Below, piece by piece: positions 17,937-26,963 of a stretch of 64,000 nucleotides of DNA. Made by a program: the position numbers and the translations under genes. Every line of letters starts with the position of its first letter. The stretch's first letter is position 1. Origin of the DNA: Pseudomonas monsensis. Lineage in GTDB: Bacteria; Pseudomonadota; Gammaproteobacteria; Pseudomonadales; Pseudomonadaceae. The stretch lies in contig NZ_CP077087.1 in NCBI RefSeq assembly GCF_014268495.2, positions 5,346,001 through 5,410,000 of the forward strand, given 5' to 3'. Below the pieces are notes generated by a model. The model was not told the DNA's origin, did not search any database, and saw only the letters and a list, made by a program, of their open reading frames with translations.

Positions 17937-18075
17937 TTGTTTGTGTATATTCCCGCCAGACCGAGGGCGAATTTTCCTACCCGACCTTAAGGTGATTTCC
18001 ATCGCCCACATGGACAAAGCCCTACCCTGGCCTTAAGGTTCGAAGCTTTGAGCACAGCCGGCACCGAGCCTCCCC

Positions 18076-18780
18076 ATGAGCAAATACAACCAGATCTATA
18101 GCGATCTGCTGGCCAACATCACCACTGAGCGCCTGCAGCGCGGAGCCCGCCTGCCATCCGAAACCGAACTGATGGACAGCTATCAGGCCAGCCGAGGCAC
18201 GGTGCGCAAGGCGATTGAACTGCTTCAGGAACGCGGCTTTGCGCAGAAAATCCATGGCAAGGGCACCTTTGTGCTGTCGACCGACCCGATCGAGTTTCAG
18301 CTCGGCGGCATCGTCAGTTTCCAGGAGACCTACCCGCGCCTGGGCAATGATGTCAGCACCGAAGTGGTCGAGCTGAGCCAGATCCCGCTCGAAGGCGCCC
18401 TGCTCGAACACATCCATGCCGAACCCGGCAGTCTCATCACCCGGATCAAGCGTGTGCGGCGGATCGACGGCAAACGCGTAATTCTCGACATCAACCACTT
18501 TGTCAGCGAAGTGATTCCCGGCCTGTCCCTCGAGATCGCCGAGCAATCGATCTACGCCCATATCGAACAGACCCTGCAGTTACAAATTGCCTACGCCCAA
18601 CGCACCATCGAAGCGGTGCCGCGCAGCAAGGACGATCAACTGCACCTGGACCTCGACGGCCAGAGCCATGTGATCGTGGTCAGCAACCAGACCTTCCTCC
18701 AGGACGGCCGTCAGTTCGAGTACACCGAATCGCGGCACACCCTCGACAAGTTCTACTTTTCCGACGTGGCACGGCGCTGA
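18076..18780 (+). CDS. treR: Trehalose operon repressor TreR (GntR/HutC family)
   Basis: 234 residues. The N-terminal winged helix (about 1-70) has RLPSETELMDSYQASRGTVR and GFAQKIHGKGTF. The C-terminal UTRA ligand domain (about 80-232) includes FQETYPRLG and ends YTESRHTLDKFYFSDVARR. Members sense trehalose-6-phosphate or a related sugar phosphate. It is divergent from treB, with two matching palindromes in the shared 235-base gap. Confidence 0.92.
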   Translation: MSKYNQIYSDLLANITTERLQRGARLPSETELMDSYQASRGTVRKAIELLQERGFAQKIHGKGTFVLSTDPIEFQLGGIVSFQETYPRLGNDVSTEVVELSQIPLEGALLEHIHAEPGSLITRIKRVRRIDGKRVILDINHFVSEVIPGLSLEIAEQSIYAHIEQTLQLQIAYAQRTIEAVPRSKDDQLHLDLDGQSHVIVVSNQTFLQDGRQFEYTESRHTLDKFYFSDVARR

Positions 18781-18882
18781 CCCCCGACATCTTTCGAACG
18801 ATCATGTGCGGTACATATGTAGTGCACTCCCCTTGAGCGAGTCGGCCATGCTCGGCCCTCAATTCTCAAGGATGGAGAAAGC

Positions 18883-21800
18883 ATGTACGCCACCCAACAA
18901 AGCCCTCTACCGAACGCGGCAGACAAAGCGGCGCTGCAGCGAATCGCCTATACCGTCGTGCAGAACTGCCCCGGCCTGCAGGACGCCGCCCATGAAGCCG
19001 CGCGTAATCTGCTGGAAGCAAAAGGCTTGTTGAGCCTCGATCCGGATCAGGTTTATTTCCATCGCTTCAAGACGGCCCAGAGCAGCACCCGCTCGTTTAC
19101 CGGCTGGGAGCACATCCGCGAAAAACCCTACGAATCACTGACCCTGACACAGTTGGTCATTCATCGTTTCCGCGCCACCGACCAGGACAACGCCGACCTG
19201 CTCGATCTGTACGGCGGCTTCTACACCGAAGGTCCGCAGGGCGAGAACTTCGACGAAAAAAACCAGGTGTGCCTGCATGGCAACGAGGTCTTGAACGCGT
19301 TCTGGAACCTCGACTTCAGTGGCAACTACAGCACCACCCTGACGGACTTCTGGAACAGTCACAGCGAGGATTTTCGCACCTTGGCCAAGTGCAATTTCCT
19401 CAGCCGTGCGGTGCAGGCGCTGGACCTTGGGCAGCTCAGCGGCACTGACTTCCAATGGCTGACGGGCTCAGTGGTGGGGCCCGTCAGTTGGCCGGTGAGC
19501 CTGAGCATGCTGCAAGCGAGCCACACGCCAACGGGCGACGTATGCGCCTTCGACGTCGACGGGCATGTCGCCACGCAATTGCTGCGCATCGTCGACCCCG
19601 CCGGTCGCCAGATTATCTATCTGCCCAGTGAAACCGAGGCGTTCGTGATCAAGGAAACGGCAGCGGACCTGCATTGGTGGGTACTGGATCAACTGAACGA
19701 CGCAAAACGCTGCGCGAACTTCCTGGATCACTTTGCCCTCGCCGATCGTCAGCACATGAACGAGAACATGTCCGATCTGATGAACCGATTGGTGAGCACC
19801 TGGGGCCGGGCCGACCATCAGTTGATCAACCGCGCAAATCAGGTGCTGAGCGATGATGCATTCAGCTGGCTGCGCGACTCGACCCGTCAGGCGATGTTTG
19901 CTGAAGCCCACCTGTCACTGACGTCCAATGGCGATCTGCGCAAAAAACTGTGGATCGGCTATCTGAGTGCCGGCCTCAAAGTGTTCGGTCCGATGGCCAC
20001 TGTCGGTTGGCCGCTGGCGTTGCCGGTGATTGGCGCCACCGTGGCCAGCATGGGTCTGAATATCGATCAGGCGCAAAACGGCAAGACAAGGGCCGAACGC
20101 AAGGCCGGCGTGCAGAATGCGGTCCTGAATGGCATCAACCTGTTACTCAATCTGCCATTGCTGATCGGCACCGGGCCGATGCTGGAAATGGGCGCCGAGG
20201 TCGATGCGGCAGAGGCCGCAGAAATGGCCGAGTACAGCGAAGCCTTGAACCCTGCCACCGAGGCTGACAACCCAATGCAGATCATGGTGCCGGAGGATGT
20301 CGACACTAGCGTGCCAAATCTCGATGAAACAGTCCTGGTTCCGGCGCAGAACGTCCCACCGCCAGCGGTGCCCGAGCGTTATCAATGCAACGAGTTGCTC
20401 GACGGTACGGCACTCGGCGAGGAGTCCGGGAAATTCCACGGAATCTACCGTCTCGACACGGATCCGCCCTATGCCATTTTGATGAATGACACGCCGTACT
20501 ATGTGCGCTACTTCACCAACTCTCGGGGCAGTGGCGACTGGGCGATCGTTGACCCGGAGCGACCCAACCAGCTCGTCCACGCCCTGCCAGTCCGTCTCAA
20601 TGGCGAAGGTGACTGGGAGCGCATGCCTGCACTGGGGCTCAGAGGTGGAGGTCAATGCATGGGCAAGCAATGCGCCCCCGATATCGAACTCGATACCTTC
20701 GAACCTGCACCGCCCGAGGTACCCGCTCAACCGGCGCAGGAACCGCAACCGTCGACATCGCGCCCTCCTCGTCCAGTGACCAGCGCCTACGATATCGATC
20801 CAACGGTGCGCAGTTCGATAAGAAGCTGGGCGTTGAACCTCGACGAGGCCCATGTCCAGTTGCAGCCCGACGGAGCCGGCGGCTTTGCCATGGACGATCC
20901 GTTCGAGTTGTACGCATCCGGTAAGCGCCAACTCTTGCAGAGTTTAGCCAGAATTTTTTTCAAGAACCTGCCGTGGGTCATTCTGCCTGCGCGTCCGGCA
21001 ATACCCGAAATCAGCCGCCTGATGCCGCTGGCCGATCTTGTCGACAGGATTTTTGAAAGTGCTTCAGGGCTGGTAGTGGGTGAAACCCTGAATCGCATCG
21101 CCAGCCTGCGTTTTCTGATTGAAAGCATGCCCGCGCTGGCCCGTCACGTAAAAACCCTCTACATGCGCGGACTGCTCAGTGACTTCGCTCAAGTTGAACT
21201 GAACCGCTATTTCAGCAGCGGCAACATGACTGCGCAATTACGCACTTACCTGAGCAGCCTGGGCACCGATCCCGCCGGTCGATTCAACCCGCTGGAACTG
21301 GTTCAGGCCGCGCGAGCAAACGGTGTTCGGATCCAGGCGATCGACTGCGCCGCGAGCTACAAAATGAAAGCACCGCTGCCCTCCGTCGACGAGCAAATGA
21401 TGAGCACCTACCTGGCAAACGACATCATGACCGGCGACGCCTACCTCAACAGCCCGGGAAAATGGCTCGTAGTGACGGATGCTCACAACACCAATACCTT
21501 CCGAGGACTGATGGGTATCAGTGAATTGAAGGGCGGAATCGGCCTGCGAATCGCTGAAGTCGGCATCGGTGAAGAGCTGGGTGTGGATGTCGATCCAGGG
21601 ATTGAAGTACCACGCGACAGCCCGCCCGGGGCTACCGTCAGGCAAGGGAATCCGGACCTTCTTCGCGCCGATTTGCGCTGGAAAGTTCAGGCCCCCGAGG
21701 TGAGCTGGAACGAGGAGACGCTGGAGAATCTCTTATACAGGCGCGGTATGTATCTGTTCGAAAAAACAGGCGACAGCTACACCCTGATCCACCGCAGCAA

Positions 21801-21969
21801 ACAGGGTTTGCTGCAACGCACACCGATTACTCGATCGAGTGACGGCAAGGTGTCCCTCCACCGACCTGCATGGCAGCGTGTGAATGACATTGAGTTCGCC
21901 AGCCTGAGGGACATGTCGGAACGACTATCCGATACCGGGCTGATATTGCGCAGCCGGATTCCCGATTGA
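18883..21969 (+). CDS. DUF6543 (dermonecrotic toxin-like) protein with degenerate TIKI-like domain
   Basis: 1028 residues with no signal peptide; the ribosome site AGGATGGAG precedes ATG 18883. The first 400 residues resemble the DUF6543 'dermonecrotic toxin' domain of pseudomonads. Two hydrophobic stretches (about 365-390 and 408-425, the latter with LLLNLPLLIGTGP) could insert in membrane. A low-complexity Pro/Gln linker is near 606-632. The C-terminal domain aligns with the two domains of the gene at 1-1962: GETL at 733-736 (first His replaced by Leu), AIDC with Asp821, and TDAH at 865-868. The last 70 residues (YLFEKTG, LIHRSKQG) also match that gene. The catalytic site therefore looks partly lost. 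Delivery route and target are unknown, and no immunity gene is evident beside it. Confidence 0.75.
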   Translation: MYATQQSPLPNAADKAALQRIAYTVVQNCPGLQDAAHEAARNLLEAKGLLSLDPDQVYFHRFKTAQSSTRSFTGWEHIREKPYESLTLTQLVIHRFRATDQDNADLLDLYGGFYTEGPQGENFDEKNQVCLHGNEVLNAFWNLDFSGNYSTTLTDFWNSHSEDFRTLAKCNFLSRAVQALDLGQLSGTDFQWLTGSVVGPVSWPVSLSMLQASHTPTGDVCAFDVDGHVATQLLRIVDPAGRQIIYLPSETEAFVIKETAADLHWWVLDQLNDAKRCANFLDHFALADRQHMNENMSDLMNRLVSTWGRADHQLINRANQVLSDDAFSWLRDSTRQAMFAEAHLSLTSNGDLRKKLWIGYLSAGLKVFGPMATVGWPLALPVIGATVASMGLNIDQAQNGKTRAERKAGVQNAVLNGINLLLNLPLLIGTGPMLEMGAEVDAAEAAEMAEYSEALNPATEADNPMQIMVPEDVDTSVPNLDETVLVPAQNVPPPAVPERYQCNELLDGTALGEESGKFHGIYRLDTDPPYAILMNDTPYYVRYFTNSRGSGDWAIVDPERPNQLVHALPVRLNGEGDWERMPALGLRGGGQCMGKQCAPDIELDTFEPAPPEVPAQPAQEPQPSTSRPPRPVTSAYDIDPTVRSSIRSWALNLDEAHVQLQPDGAGGFAMDDPFELYASGKRQLLQSLARIFFKNLPWVILPARPAIPEISRLMPLADLVDRIFESASGLVVGETLNRIASLRFLIESMPALARHVKTLYMRGLLSDFAQVELNRYFSSGNMTAQLRTYLSSLGTDPAGRFNPLELVQAARANGVRIQAIDCAASYKMKAPLPSVDEQMMSTYLANDIMTGDAYLNSPGKWLVVTDAHNTNTFRGLMGISELKGGIGLRIAEVGIGEELGVDVDPGIEVPRDSPPGATVRQGNPDLLRADLRWKVQAPEVSWNEETLENLLYRRGMYLFEKTGDSYTLIHRSKQGLLQRTPITRSSDGKVSLHRPAWQRVNDIEFASLRDMSERLSDTGLILRSRIPD

Positions 21970-22003
21970 GGCTGATCGGTTAGAAATGAACGCCGCAAAC
22001 GCA

Positions 22004-22042
22004 GAGGCCGCGTGAAACATTGCTTCACGCGGCCTCTTGTTT
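22004..22042 (+). terminator. Strong terminator after the toxin-like gene
   Basis: A perfect 13-bp stem GAGGCCGCGTGAA/TTCACGCGGCCTC with a 7-base loop is followed by TTGTTT. It lies between the convergent toxin-like gene and guaA. Confidence 0.85.
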
Positions 22043-22075
22043 ACCTGCACTCACACCGTCACGGCATGCGCGGGA

Positions 22076-23653
22076 TCATTCCCACTCAATCGTCGCCGGC
22101 GGCTTGCTCGACACGTCGTAAGTGACGCGGGAGATGCCTTCGATTTCATTGATGATGCGGCCGGAAACGGTTTCCAGCAGTTCGTAAGGCAGGTGAGCCC
22201 AACGTGCGGTCATGAAGTCGATGGTTTCCACGGCACGCAGGGCCACGACCCAGGCGTAACGACGGCCATCGCCGACCACGCCAACCGATTTCACCGGCTG
22301 GAACACCACGAACGCCTGGCTGACCTTGTGGTACCAGTCGGCCTTGCGCAGTTCTTCGATGAAGATGTGGTCGGCACGACGCAGCAAGTCGGCGTATTCC
22401 TTCTTCACTTCACCGAGGATGCGCACGCCAAGGCCCGGGCCCGGGAACGGGTGACGGTAGACCATGTCGTACGGCAGGCCCAGTTCCAGACCCAGACGAC
22501 GGACTTCGTCCTTGAACAGTTCGCGCAATGGCTCGACCAGTTTCAGGTTCATCTCTTCCGGCAGGCCGCCCACGTTGTGGTGCGACTTGATCACGTGGGC
22601 CTTGCCGCTTTTCGCGCCAGCCGACTCGATCACGTCCGGGTAGATGGTGCCCTGAGCCAGGTACTTGATGTTGTCCAGTTTGCAGGATTCGGCATCGAAC
22701 ACGTCGATGAAGGTACGGCCGATGATCTTGCGCTTCTTCTCCGGGTCGGCTTCGCCGGCCAGGTTATTGAGGAACTGGTCTTCAGCGTTGGCGCGGATCA
22801 CCTTGACGCCCATGTTCTCGGCGAACATGGCCATTACTTGCTCGCCTTCGTGCAGACGCAACAGGCCGTTGTCGACGAACACGCAGGTCAACTGGTCGCC
22901 GATGGCCTTGTGCAGCAGTGCGGCAACCACCGAGGAGTCAACACCGCCGGACAGGCCCAGCAGCACGTTGTCGGTGCCGACTTGTGCGCGGATGTTGGCG
23001 ATAGCGTCTTCAGCGATCTTCGACGGGGTCCACAGGGCTTCACAGCCGCAGATGTCCAGCACGAAGCGCGACAGGATGCGACCGCCCTGCTTGGTGTGGG
23101 TCACTTCCGGGTGGAACTGCACGCCGTAGTAAGCGCGTTCGTCGTTGAACATGCCGGCGATCGGGCAGCTCGGGGTGCTGGCGAGGATGTGGAAGTCTGC
23201 CGGCATTTTGGTGACCTTGTCACCGTGGCTCATCCACACGTCGAGACCGAACAGGCCGTCGGCGTCGATGTGATCTTCGATGCCGTCGAGCAGGCGGCTC
23301 TTGCCGACCACGTCAACGCGGGCGTAGCCGAACTCACGCAGTTCGGAACCTTCCACCTTGCCGCCCAGTTGCTCGGCCATGGTCTGCATGCCGTAGCAGA
23401 TACCGAAGACCGGTACGCCCAGGTCAAACACGGCCTGCGGGCAGCGCGGGCTGTTGGCTTCGTGCACGGACTCGGGGCCGCCGGCGAGGATGACGCCTTT
23501 AGGAGCGAATTCGCGGATCGCATCTTCGTCCATGTCGAACGGGTGCAGTTCGCAGTACACACCGATCTCACGCACGCGGCGGGCGATCAGTTGGGTGTAT
23601 TGCGAACCGAAGTCGAGGATCAGGATGCGGTGAGCGTGAATATCGAGGGCCAT
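22076..23653 (-). CDS. guaA: GMP synthase (glutamine-hydrolysing)
   Basis: 525 residues. It aminates XMP to GMP in the cytosol. The class I amidotransferase domain has Cys86 in FGICYGMQ and the His/Glu pair in FHPEVTH. The ATP-pyrophosphatase domain has the P-loop LSGGVDSSV, followed by the dimerisation domain ending GISRVTYDVSSKPPATIEWE. The start at 23653 gives MALDIHAHRILILDFG. It lies downstream of guaB across a repeat-filled gap. Confidence 0.97.
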   Translation of the reverse strand: MALDIHAHRILILDFGSQYTQLIARRVREIGVYCELHPFDMDEDAIREFAPKGVILAGGPESVHEANSPRCPQAVFDLGVPVFGICYGMQTMAEQLGGKVEGSELREFGYARVDVVGKSRLLDGIEDHIDADGLFGLDVWMSHGDKVTKMPADFHILASTPSCPIAGMFNDERAYYGVQFHPEVTHTKQGGRILSRFVLDICGCEALWTPSKIAEDAIANIRAQVGTDNVLLGLSGGVDSSVVAALLHKAIGDQLTCVFVDNGLLRLHEGEQVMAMFAENMGVKVIRANAEDQFLNNLAGEADPEKKRKIIGRTFIDVFDAESCKLDNIKYLAQGTIYPDVIESAGAKSGKAHVIKSHHNVGGLPEEMNLKLVEPLRELFKDEVRRLGLELGLPYDMVYRHPFPGPGLGVRILGEVKKEYADLLRRADHIFIEELRKADWYHKVSQAFVVFQPVKSVGVVGDGRRYAWVVALRAVETIDFMTARWAHLPYELLETVSGRIINEIEGISRVTYDVSSKPPATIEWE

Positions 23654-23670
23654 GGTAGAGCTCTGAAAAG

Positions 23671-23770
23671 CAGTTGCAAGCTTCAAGCTGCAAGCTGCAA
23701 GTTATCGGAAGCTGCGCGGTAGCTGCATGAATGCAGTACCGCTTGCAGCTTATAGCTTGTGGCTTATAGC
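23671..23770. repeat. Repeat cluster (GCTTCAAGCTGCAAGCTGCAAG type) between guaB and guaA
   Basis: Degenerate direct and inverted copies of GCAAGCTTCAAGCTGCAAGC and TTGCAGCTTATAGCTTG fill most of the guaB-guaA gap. A second cluster of the same family lies at 34925-35048. Confidence 0.65.
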
Positions 23771-23778
23771 TGTCGGCG

Positions 23779-25248
23779 TTAGCCGACTCGGTAGTTTGGC
23801 GCTTCTTTGGTGATCTGCACGTCGTGAACGTGGGATTCGGCCATACCGGCACCGGTGATCCGCACGAACTCGGGCTTGGTGCGCATTTCTTCGATGTCGG
23901 CACTGCCGGTGTAACCCATCGAGGAACGCAGACCGCCCATCAACTGGTGAATGATCGCCGTCAGGGTGCCTTTATACGGCACACGGCCTTCGATACCTTC
24001 CGGCACCAGCTTCTCGGCGCCTGCCGAGGAGTCCTGGAAGTAACGGTCGGACGAGCCTTGCGCCTGGGACATGGCGCCCAGCGAACCCATACCGCGGTAA
24101 GCCTTGTACGAACGGCCCTGGAACAGTTCGATCTCGCCCGGCGCTTCTTCGGTACCGGCGAACATCGAGCCCATCATCACGCAGGACGCACCCGCCACGA
24201 TGGCCTTGGACAGGTCACCGGAGAAACGGATGCCACCGTCGGCGATCAACGGAACACCAGTGCCTTCGAGGGCAGCGGCGACGTTGGCGATGGCACTGAT
24301 TTGCGGCACGCCAACACCGGCGACGATACGCGTGGTGCAGATCGAGCCTGGGCCGATACCGACCTTGACCGCATCGGCGCCAGCTTCGGCCAGGGCCTTG
24401 GCGGCAGCGCCGGTGGCGATGTTGCCGCCGATCACCTGCACTTCAGGGAAGTTTTCCTTGACCCAGCGAACGCGGTCGATCACACCTTTGGAGTGACCGT
24501 GCGCGGTGTCGACCACCACGACGTCCACACCGGCATTGACCAGCGCGGCAACGCGGTCACCGGTGTCTTTACCGGTACCGACGGCAGCGCCAACGCGCAG
24601 ACGACCTTGATCGTCCTTGCTGGCGAGCGGGTAGGCTTTGGCTTTTTCGATGTCTTTGACGGTCATCATGCCTTTGAGGGCAAACTTGTCGTCGACAATC
24701 AGGACTTTTTCCAGGCGGTGCTTGTGCAACAGCTCGCGGACTTCGTTCTTGTCGGCGCCTTCGCGCACAGTGACCAAACGCTCTTTAGGCGTCATCACTT
24801 CGCGCACGGTGGCATCCAGACGGGTTTCGAAGCGTACGTCACGGGAAGTGACGATGCCGACCAGGTCGCCATCGTGCAGCACCGGAACGCCGGAAATGTT
24901 GTGCATGCGGGTCAAGTCGAACAAGTCACGCACCGTGGCATCCGCCTCGATGGTGATCGGATCCTTGACGACGCCGGCTTCGAACTTCTTGACCTTACGC
25001 ACTTCGGCAGCTTGCTGCTCGATGGTCATGTTCTTGTGGATAATGCCGATGCCACCTTCCTGAGCCATGGCGATTGCCAGACGGGCTTCAGTAACGGTGT
25101 CCATGGCGGCAGAAACCAGAGGAATGTTCAGCTCGATGCCACGGGTAAGGCGGGTCTTGAGACTGACTTCGTTAGGAAGCACCTCGGAATAACCGGGCAC
25201 TAGGAGAATGTCGTCGAATGTCAGAGCTTCTTGGCTGATACGCAGCAT
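23779..25248 (-). CDS. guaB: IMP dehydrogenase
   Basis: 489 residues. It oxidises IMP to XMP with NAD+, the rate-limiting step of guanine nucleotide synthesis. A TIM barrel is interrupted by two CBS domains (about 95-205). The catalytic Cys is in GPGSICTTRIVAG, and the mobile flap follows GMGSLGAM. The start at 25248 gives MLRISQEALTFDD; the longer frame runs across the promoter. It is probably co-transcribed with guaA. Confidence 0.97.
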   Translation of the reverse strand: MLRISQEALTFDDILLVPGYSEVLPNEVSLKTRLTRGIELNIPLVSAAMDTVTEARLAIAMAQEGGIGIIHKNMTIEQQAAEVRKVKKFEAGVVKDPITIEADATVRDLFDLTRMHNISGVPVLHDGDLVGIVTSRDVRFETRLDATVREVMTPKERLVTVREGADKNEVRELLHKHRLEKVLIVDDKFALKGMMTVKDIEKAKAYPLASKDDQGRLRVGAAVGTGKDTGDRVAALVNAGVDVVVVDTAHGHSKGVIDRVRWVKENFPEVQVIGGNIATGAAAKALAEAGADAVKVGIGPGSICTTRIVAGVGVPQISAIANVAAALEGTGVPLIADGGIRFSGDLSKAIVAGASCVMMGSMFAGTEEAPGEIELFQGRSYKAYRGMGSLGAMSQAQGSSDRYFQDSSAGAEKLVPEGIEGRVPYKGTLTAIIHQLMGGLRSSMGYTGSADIEEMRTKPEFVRITGAGMAESHVHDVQITKEAPNYRVG

Positions 25249-25284
25249 CGCGGGGGCTCCCGAGCGGGAAAATGGAAGCGCGCC

Positions 25285-25313
25285 ATTATAGTCATCCACC
25301 CCCTGCTGTTCAA
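25285..25313 (-). promoter_or_regulatory. Sigma-70 promoter of guaBA
   Basis: On the minus strand TTGAAC (25308-25313) and a perfect TATAAT (25285-25290) are 17 bases apart, with about 35 bases left before the guaB ATG. Confidence 0.75.
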
Positions 25314-25364
25314 TGTAAAACTCAGCCTAATATCAATGTTGCTGATATACGGAGATCCCCGCCG

Positions 25365-25913
25365 CTACAGCTCCACCTTGACCCAAGAGACAGGTTGATC
25401 GAGCCAATCGGCGAATTCGTCGATAAAGCTCTGCTTGAACCCGGCCTCCAGCCAGTTGTTGAAGATGAAGCCAAGGTTGGAGAACGCGCACTCCTGCAAA
25501 TACAGAAAGCCGTTGATGTCGTCTTCATGCCCGCATTCCGGGCAGGTGAAGTTGTCGGTGCGCCCGGGCATCCAGTCTTCCAGGCTTTCGAACAACGCTT
25601 CGCCAACCTCGCGGCGACACTCCGCGCAACCGGCTTCTTCGAGAAACCCCTTGGCCGGTGTATAGATGCAGCGTTTGGTGATGATCTCCAACCCATTGAC
25701 CGGCTCGCCAAACGGCAGCGCCTCGGGATGCAGCACCACCGCCCGCGCGCCGTCAGCCAAGGCGTACCCCATGCGATTGCCGGTGCGTCCGCAGGTCGTG
25801 AGCTCTTCCTTGACGATGTTCTTGCGCACCAGCCAACGCACGATCGCCCGTGCCCGGGGTTCGTGGACCGGCAGGGTGGAGATTTTCGGGACGATGATGC
25901 TTTGCGAATTCAT
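25365..25913 (-). CDS. Conserved protein with two CxxC zinc-binding motifs
   Basis: 182 residues, starting MNSQSIIVPKISTLP at ATG 25913. Residues about 90-130 contain CAECRR and CPECGHED, which could bind one zinc between two knuckles. I see no ATP-binding motif, so the name 'sugar ABC transporter ATPase' sometimes given to such pseudomonad proteins is not supported. It reads toward guaB and is followed by that gene's promoter. Function unknown. Confidence 0.7.
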   Translation of the reverse strand: MNSQSIIVPKISTLPVHEPRARAIVRWLVRKNIVKEELTTCGRTGNRMGYALADGARAVVLHPEALPFGEPVNGLEIITKRCIYTPAKGFLEEAGCAECRREVGEALFESLEDWMPGRTDNFTCPECGHEDDINGFLYLQECAFSNLGFIFNNWLEAGFKQSFIDEFADWLDQPVSWVKVEL

Positions 25914-25972
25914 GGGTGCAGCCTGCGACGTCAAATGGAAATTCTGCGGTGCTCACTCCGCTGCCTTCGCGG

Positions 25973-26057
25973 GCAAGCTCGCTCCGACAGATCTCGGCAG
26001 TCACAAATGTTGTGTACACCCGAGAGACCTGTGGAAGCGGGTTTGCCCGCGAAGGCG
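25973..26057. repeat. REPIN between the zinc-motif gene and the TauE gene
   Basis: GCCTTCGCGGGCAAGCTCGC and, about 45 bases later, GCGGGTTTGCCCGCGAAGGC form an imperfect inverted pair. Confidence 0.75.
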
Positions 26058-26095
26058 TCAGCGCGGCCGGCAGCTTAATCCCTGACAAAATCCGG

Positions 26096-26863
26096 TCAAG
26101 TGCCGAGATAGCGTCCGATCAACGCAATCCCGCTGGCCAGCACCAGCCACGTCACCAGCCGCACAAACGCCTCGCGCGACAAACGCATGGTCAACCGCCG
26201 CCCGATCCACAGCCCCAATGCCATGGCCGGCAACAGACACAGCGCCAGCATCAACAAGGGTAGCTCGGCATACACACCGGCGATGGCGAACAGGCTCAAA
26301 CGCACCACCGTGCTGCAACTGATCAGCGCACTTTGCGTGGCCCGGGCCGCCTCTTTTGGCAGACGACTGTTGAGATAGATCGCATACAAGAAGCCGCCAC
26401 TGCCGAATAACGCCCCGAACAACCCGCCCACCGTGCCCATCGGCACGGCCCACGCCGCCGACAATTGCGTCGGCCGCACATTCACCCACAGGCTGTAAAC
26501 GGCATAGGCGCTGATAAACAGACCCATCAACAGCAACAGCACATCGGATTTGAGGTTAAGCAGGAAAATCACCCCCAACGTGCAACCCACCGCCATACTC
26601 GGCAACAAACGCAGCAGCTCGGGTTTCGCCACGTCCCGGCGCGAGGGCAGCAGATTGCCGAACGCCGCGACGAAATCCAGCAGCACCAGCAACGGCACGA
26701 TTTTCGACAGCGGCATGAACAGAATCAGCATCGGCCCCGCGACCAGCGCCGTGCCGAATCCGGCAATGCCGAAGACAATATAGGCCAGCGTGATCCCCAA
26801 CCCGATCATCGCCCAGCCACCCGCGCCCCACGTCCACTCACTCAACAACCCCAGCACACTCAT
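26096..26863 (-). CDS. TauE/SafE family membrane permease
   Basis: 255 residues with about eight membrane helices in two related halves: GIAGFGTALVAGPMLILFMP and GGLFGALFGSGGFLYAIYL are the repeated glycine-rich segments of the TauE/SafE (DUF81) family. Members export sulfite, sulfoacetate or other organic anions; the substrate here is unknown. ATG 26863 is preferred over the GTG just before it. It is divergent from a LysR gene 100 bases away, which may control it. Confidence 0.85.
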   Translation of the reverse strand: MSVLGLLSEWTWGAGGWAMIGLGITLAYIVFGIAGFGTALVAGPMLILFMPLSKIVPLLVLLDFVAAFGNLLPSRRDVAKPELLRLLPSMAVGCTLGVIFLLNLKSDVLLLLMGLFISAYAVYSLWVNVRPTQLSAAWAVPMGTVGGLFGALFGSGGFLYAIYLNSRLPKEAARATQSALISCSTVVRLSLFAIAGVYAELPLLMLALCLLPAMALGLWIGRRLTMRLSREAFVRLVTWLVLASGIALIGRYLGT

Positions 26864-26963
26864 CACTGCACATCCCCCATAAGCCTGAGATGACTTTAGC
26901 CAGCGCCAGGCGTTGCGACTAATATGTTCAAAGCCGCTTACTCATCTCGAAAAGGCATACCTC

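Noticed and set aside
22037..23722. 561-codon frame antisense to guaA, and similar frames over guaB, leuA, hscA, iscS and secD
   Set aside because: Shadows of well-conserved genes; low-complexity composition and no recognisable domains.
25249..25364. Riboswitch in front of guaB
   Set aside because: The leader is only about 30 bases after the promoter, too short for a purine-type aptamer.
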